Shown here: piece by piece, positions 34,221-35,755 of the stretch
Layout: each line of letters opens with the position of its first letter
How positions within the stretch are numbered: position 1 is the first letter of the stretch
Assembly (NCBI RefSeq): GCF_003992005.1
Contig: NZ_RQVL01000024.1
Span: 1 to 35,755, forward strand
DNA from: Veillonella sp. VA139
Lineage (GTDB): Bacteria > Bacillota > Negativicutes > Veillonellales > Veillonellaceae
Length of the DNA stretch: 35,755 nucleotides
Direction: 5' to 3'
Program-made: the position numbers and the translations under genes
The notes under the pieces: model-generated
The model's database searches: none
What the model was told of the DNA's origin: nothing
The model's input: the letters and a program-made list of their open reading frames with translations, nothing else

Positions 34221-35591
34221 TTATTTTGTTGTTTCTTCATCTTCGCTAGGTGCCAACATGGAGTAGAAGGCCCATAGTAGGATGAACCAGAATGGTGTAA
34301 ACATGAGGGCGATGCGTGTGTCACTTTGTAATGCTAGTACGACCAAGATGAATAGGAAGAACGCTAGGATCAGGTAATTCATAAATGGGTACAGTGGCAT
34401 TTTGAAAGTAGATTGCTTCGCCAATTCTGGTTGTTGTTTCCGATATTTGAGGTGGCATACGACGATGATGGCCCAAATATAGATGAAGCAGAATGTGGAG
34501 ATGGACGTAATCATGATGAATACACTTTCAGGCATGACATAGTTTAAGACTACGGTAAATAGTAAGGCCGCAGCGGAGAATAGTGTTGCCTGATACGGTA
34601 CGGCATGGTTCGTTAATCGTTTCATTCGACTCGGCGCATGTCCGCGTTTGGATAATGCGTAGATCATACGGCTCGTGGAGAAGATGCCAGAGTTTGTAGC
34701 AGATGCTGCGGATGTTAGAACAACGAAATTTACGATGCTCGCAGCAGCCAGGATACCCACTGCATTAAATACAGCCACGAAAGGACTAGAATTTGGGTCC
34801 ACCGCAATCCATGGATATATACTCATGATAATCGCCAAAGATCCAATATAAAATAGAATAATTCTCAATGGAATATTGTTAATCGCCATAGGGATAACTT
34901 TTTTCGGATTTTCCGTTTCCCCAGCTGTGAGACCTACTAGTTCAATGCCTGTGAAAGCAAATACTACCATCTGGAAAGACAAGATGAATCCCATTGTTCC
35001 ATTTGGGAACCAACCGCCGTAATTCCATAGGTTATCAAAGGCTGCTGCACCAGCATTGGTAGTGAATCCTGTAAGAATCATGATAATACCAATGATGATG
35101 AGTGATACAATGGCAATTACTTTTATTAAAGCGAACCAAAATTCCATTTCACCAAAGTGTTTGACTGCTGTCAAATTCATAACTAGCAATATGCCTAGTA
35201 CGATGAGGGCCGGTATCCATTGTGGCATCCACGGTATCCAGTACTGCATGTACAAGCCGACCGCAGTTAAGTCCGCCATGGCCAGTGAAAGCCAACAGAA
35301 CCAATAGGTCCAACCAGTAATGAAGGCTGCTCGATCACCTAAATATTCTTCTACAAAGTCAATGAAAGAATGGTGATTCAAATTGGAAAGTAATAACTCT
35401 CCTAAAGCACGCATCATGAAGAAACAGATAATACCTGTAATTAGATACGTGAGGAGGATAGAGGGGCCCGCTAAACTAATAGATCGCCCAGAGCCAAGGA
35501 ATAAACCTGTGCCGATGGCACCACCGATGGCTAATAATTGAACGTGGCGATTTTTAAGACCACGCTTTAACTCTTGTTGCGAGTCCGTCAT
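34221..35591 (-). CDS. Amino acid permease, CycA-like (APC superfamily)
   Basis: The 456-residue product is a 12-span amino acid transporter of the AAT family in the inner membrane. The N-terminus RGLKNRHVQLLAIGGAIGTG, then GPSILLTYLITG and the block FITGWTYWFCWLSLAMADLT closely resemble the D-serine/D-alanine/glycine transporter CycA, so small neutral or D-amino acids are the best guess; AroP/GabP-type substrates are possible. AAGGAGG precedes the ATG on the minus strand. The gene is monocistronic, with its own promoter at 35634-35662 and a terminator right after its stop codon. Confidence 0.9.
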   Translation of the reverse strand: MTDSQQELKRGLKNRHVQLLAIGGAIGTGLFLGSGRSISLAGPSILLTYLITGIICFFMMRALGELLLSNLNHHSFIDFVEEYLGDRAAFITGWTYWFCWLSLAMADLTAVGLYMQYWIPWMPQWIPALIVLGILLVMNLTAVKHFGEMEFWFALIKVIAIVSLIIIGIIMILTGFTTNAGAAAFDNLWNYGGWFPNGTMGFILSFQMVVFAFTGIELVGLTAGETENPKKVIPMAINNIPLRIILFYIGSLAIIMSIYPWIAVDPNSSPFVAVFNAVGILAAASIVNFVVLTSAASATNSGIFSTSRMIYALSKRGHAPSRMKRLTNHAVPYQATLFSAAALLFTVVLNYVMPESVFIMITSISTFCFIYIWAIIVVCHLKYRKQQPELAKQSTFKMPLYPFMNYLILAFFLFILVVLALQSDTRIALMFTPFWFILLWAFYSMLAPSEDEETTK

Positions 35592-35633
35592 AGTAAAACC
35601 TCCTTAATACAATATAAACTTTTATATTTGATA

Positions 35634-35662
35634 ATAGTAAACTATTTTCTATAGAATGTCAA
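35634..35662 (-). promoter_or_regulatory. Promoter of the CycA-like permease gene
   Basis: On the minus strand TTGACA (35662-35657), exactly 17 bases, then TACTAT (35639-35634). It lies just inside the right inverted-repeat arm and about 45 bases before the ATG. Confidence 0.7.
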
Positions 35663-35678
35663 TTAATGCTAGTGAATG

Positions 35679-35754
35679 GACGGTGTCAAGTTTTTGTTGG
35701 AAAAATAATTACCTAGCTTTAAAAGAGGGTTCCTCGTCACTAAAGAATCCTGCG
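35679..35754 (-). repeat. Right arm of the 76-bp inverted repeat
   Basis: This is the exact reverse complement of bases 1-76. A TTGACA hexamer (35689-35684 on the minus strand) points into the window. The repeat runs to within one base of the window end, so the element it belongs to probably extends beyond. Confidence 0.9.
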
Positions 35755-35755
35755 T

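Noticed and set aside
34076-34324. Small minus-strand frame overlapping the permease 3' end
   Set aside because: It crosses the terminator hairpin and overlaps the permease in another frame without its own start signals.

Overview
The window reads as chromosomal housekeeping DNA from a low-GC diderm Firmicute (class Negativicutes, Veillonella-like). The inference rests on a mix of traits. The fatty-acid operon is Firmicute-style (FapR regulator, PlsX, FabK-type enoyl reductase, no FabI). Alongside it are outer-membrane features: a TonB-dependent receptor ending in Phe and a secreted, autotransporter-passenger-like protein. Shine-Dalgarno sites are strong and GTG/TTG starts occur. The species assignment is inference only.

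Layout, left to right. (1) 1-76 is one arm of a perfect 76-bp inverted repeat whose other arm is at the right end. (2) 170-3151: pckA (PEP carboxykinase) followed closely by brnQ (branched-chain amino acid carrier), closed by a strong terminator. (3) 3496-6203: a three-gene ABC importer (binding protein, permease, ATPase) of the COG2984/COG4120/COG1101 type. (4) 6327-6593: rpsO with its own promoter, a possible structured leader and a UUCG-loop terminator. (5) 6794-10481: a Fur-box-like site, a TonB-dependent receptor, then a separately transcribed secreted passenger-like protein. (6) 10515-19148: a long lipid operon, fapR-plsX-fabH-fabK-fabD-fabG-acpP-(second FabK-like gene)-fabF-rnc, with a candidate FapR operator in its own leader and a strong hairpin just after acpP. 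(7) 19198-25304: a radical-SAM protein, smc, ftsY and an unknown 132-residue gene. (8) 25670-32534: the complete nucleotide excision repair set uvrB-uvrA-uvrC. (9) 32535-34220: a repeat-rich island around one minus-strand membrane methyltransferase gene. (10) 34221-35591, minus strand: a CycA-like amino acid permease. (11) 35679-35754: the second inverted-repeat arm.

The most unusual part is the island after uvrC. It holds four related nested-hairpin elements (three complete, one truncated) and two copies of a separate ~78-bp repeat. The inner stems of the hairpins differ from copy to copy but stay perfectly paired, while the loops fall into two near-identical classes arranged 1-2-(gene)-2-1 around the methyltransferase gene. 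Paired changes within conserved loops suggest that the fold itself is maintained. I do not recognise this family.

The lipid operon works as a unit. FapR senses malonyl-CoA and represses; PlsX feeds acyl groups to phospholipid; FabH, FabD, FabG, FabF and FabK run initiation, malonyl transfer, ketoreduction, condensation and enoyl reduction on AcpP. FabZ and acetyl-CoA carboxylase are not in the window.
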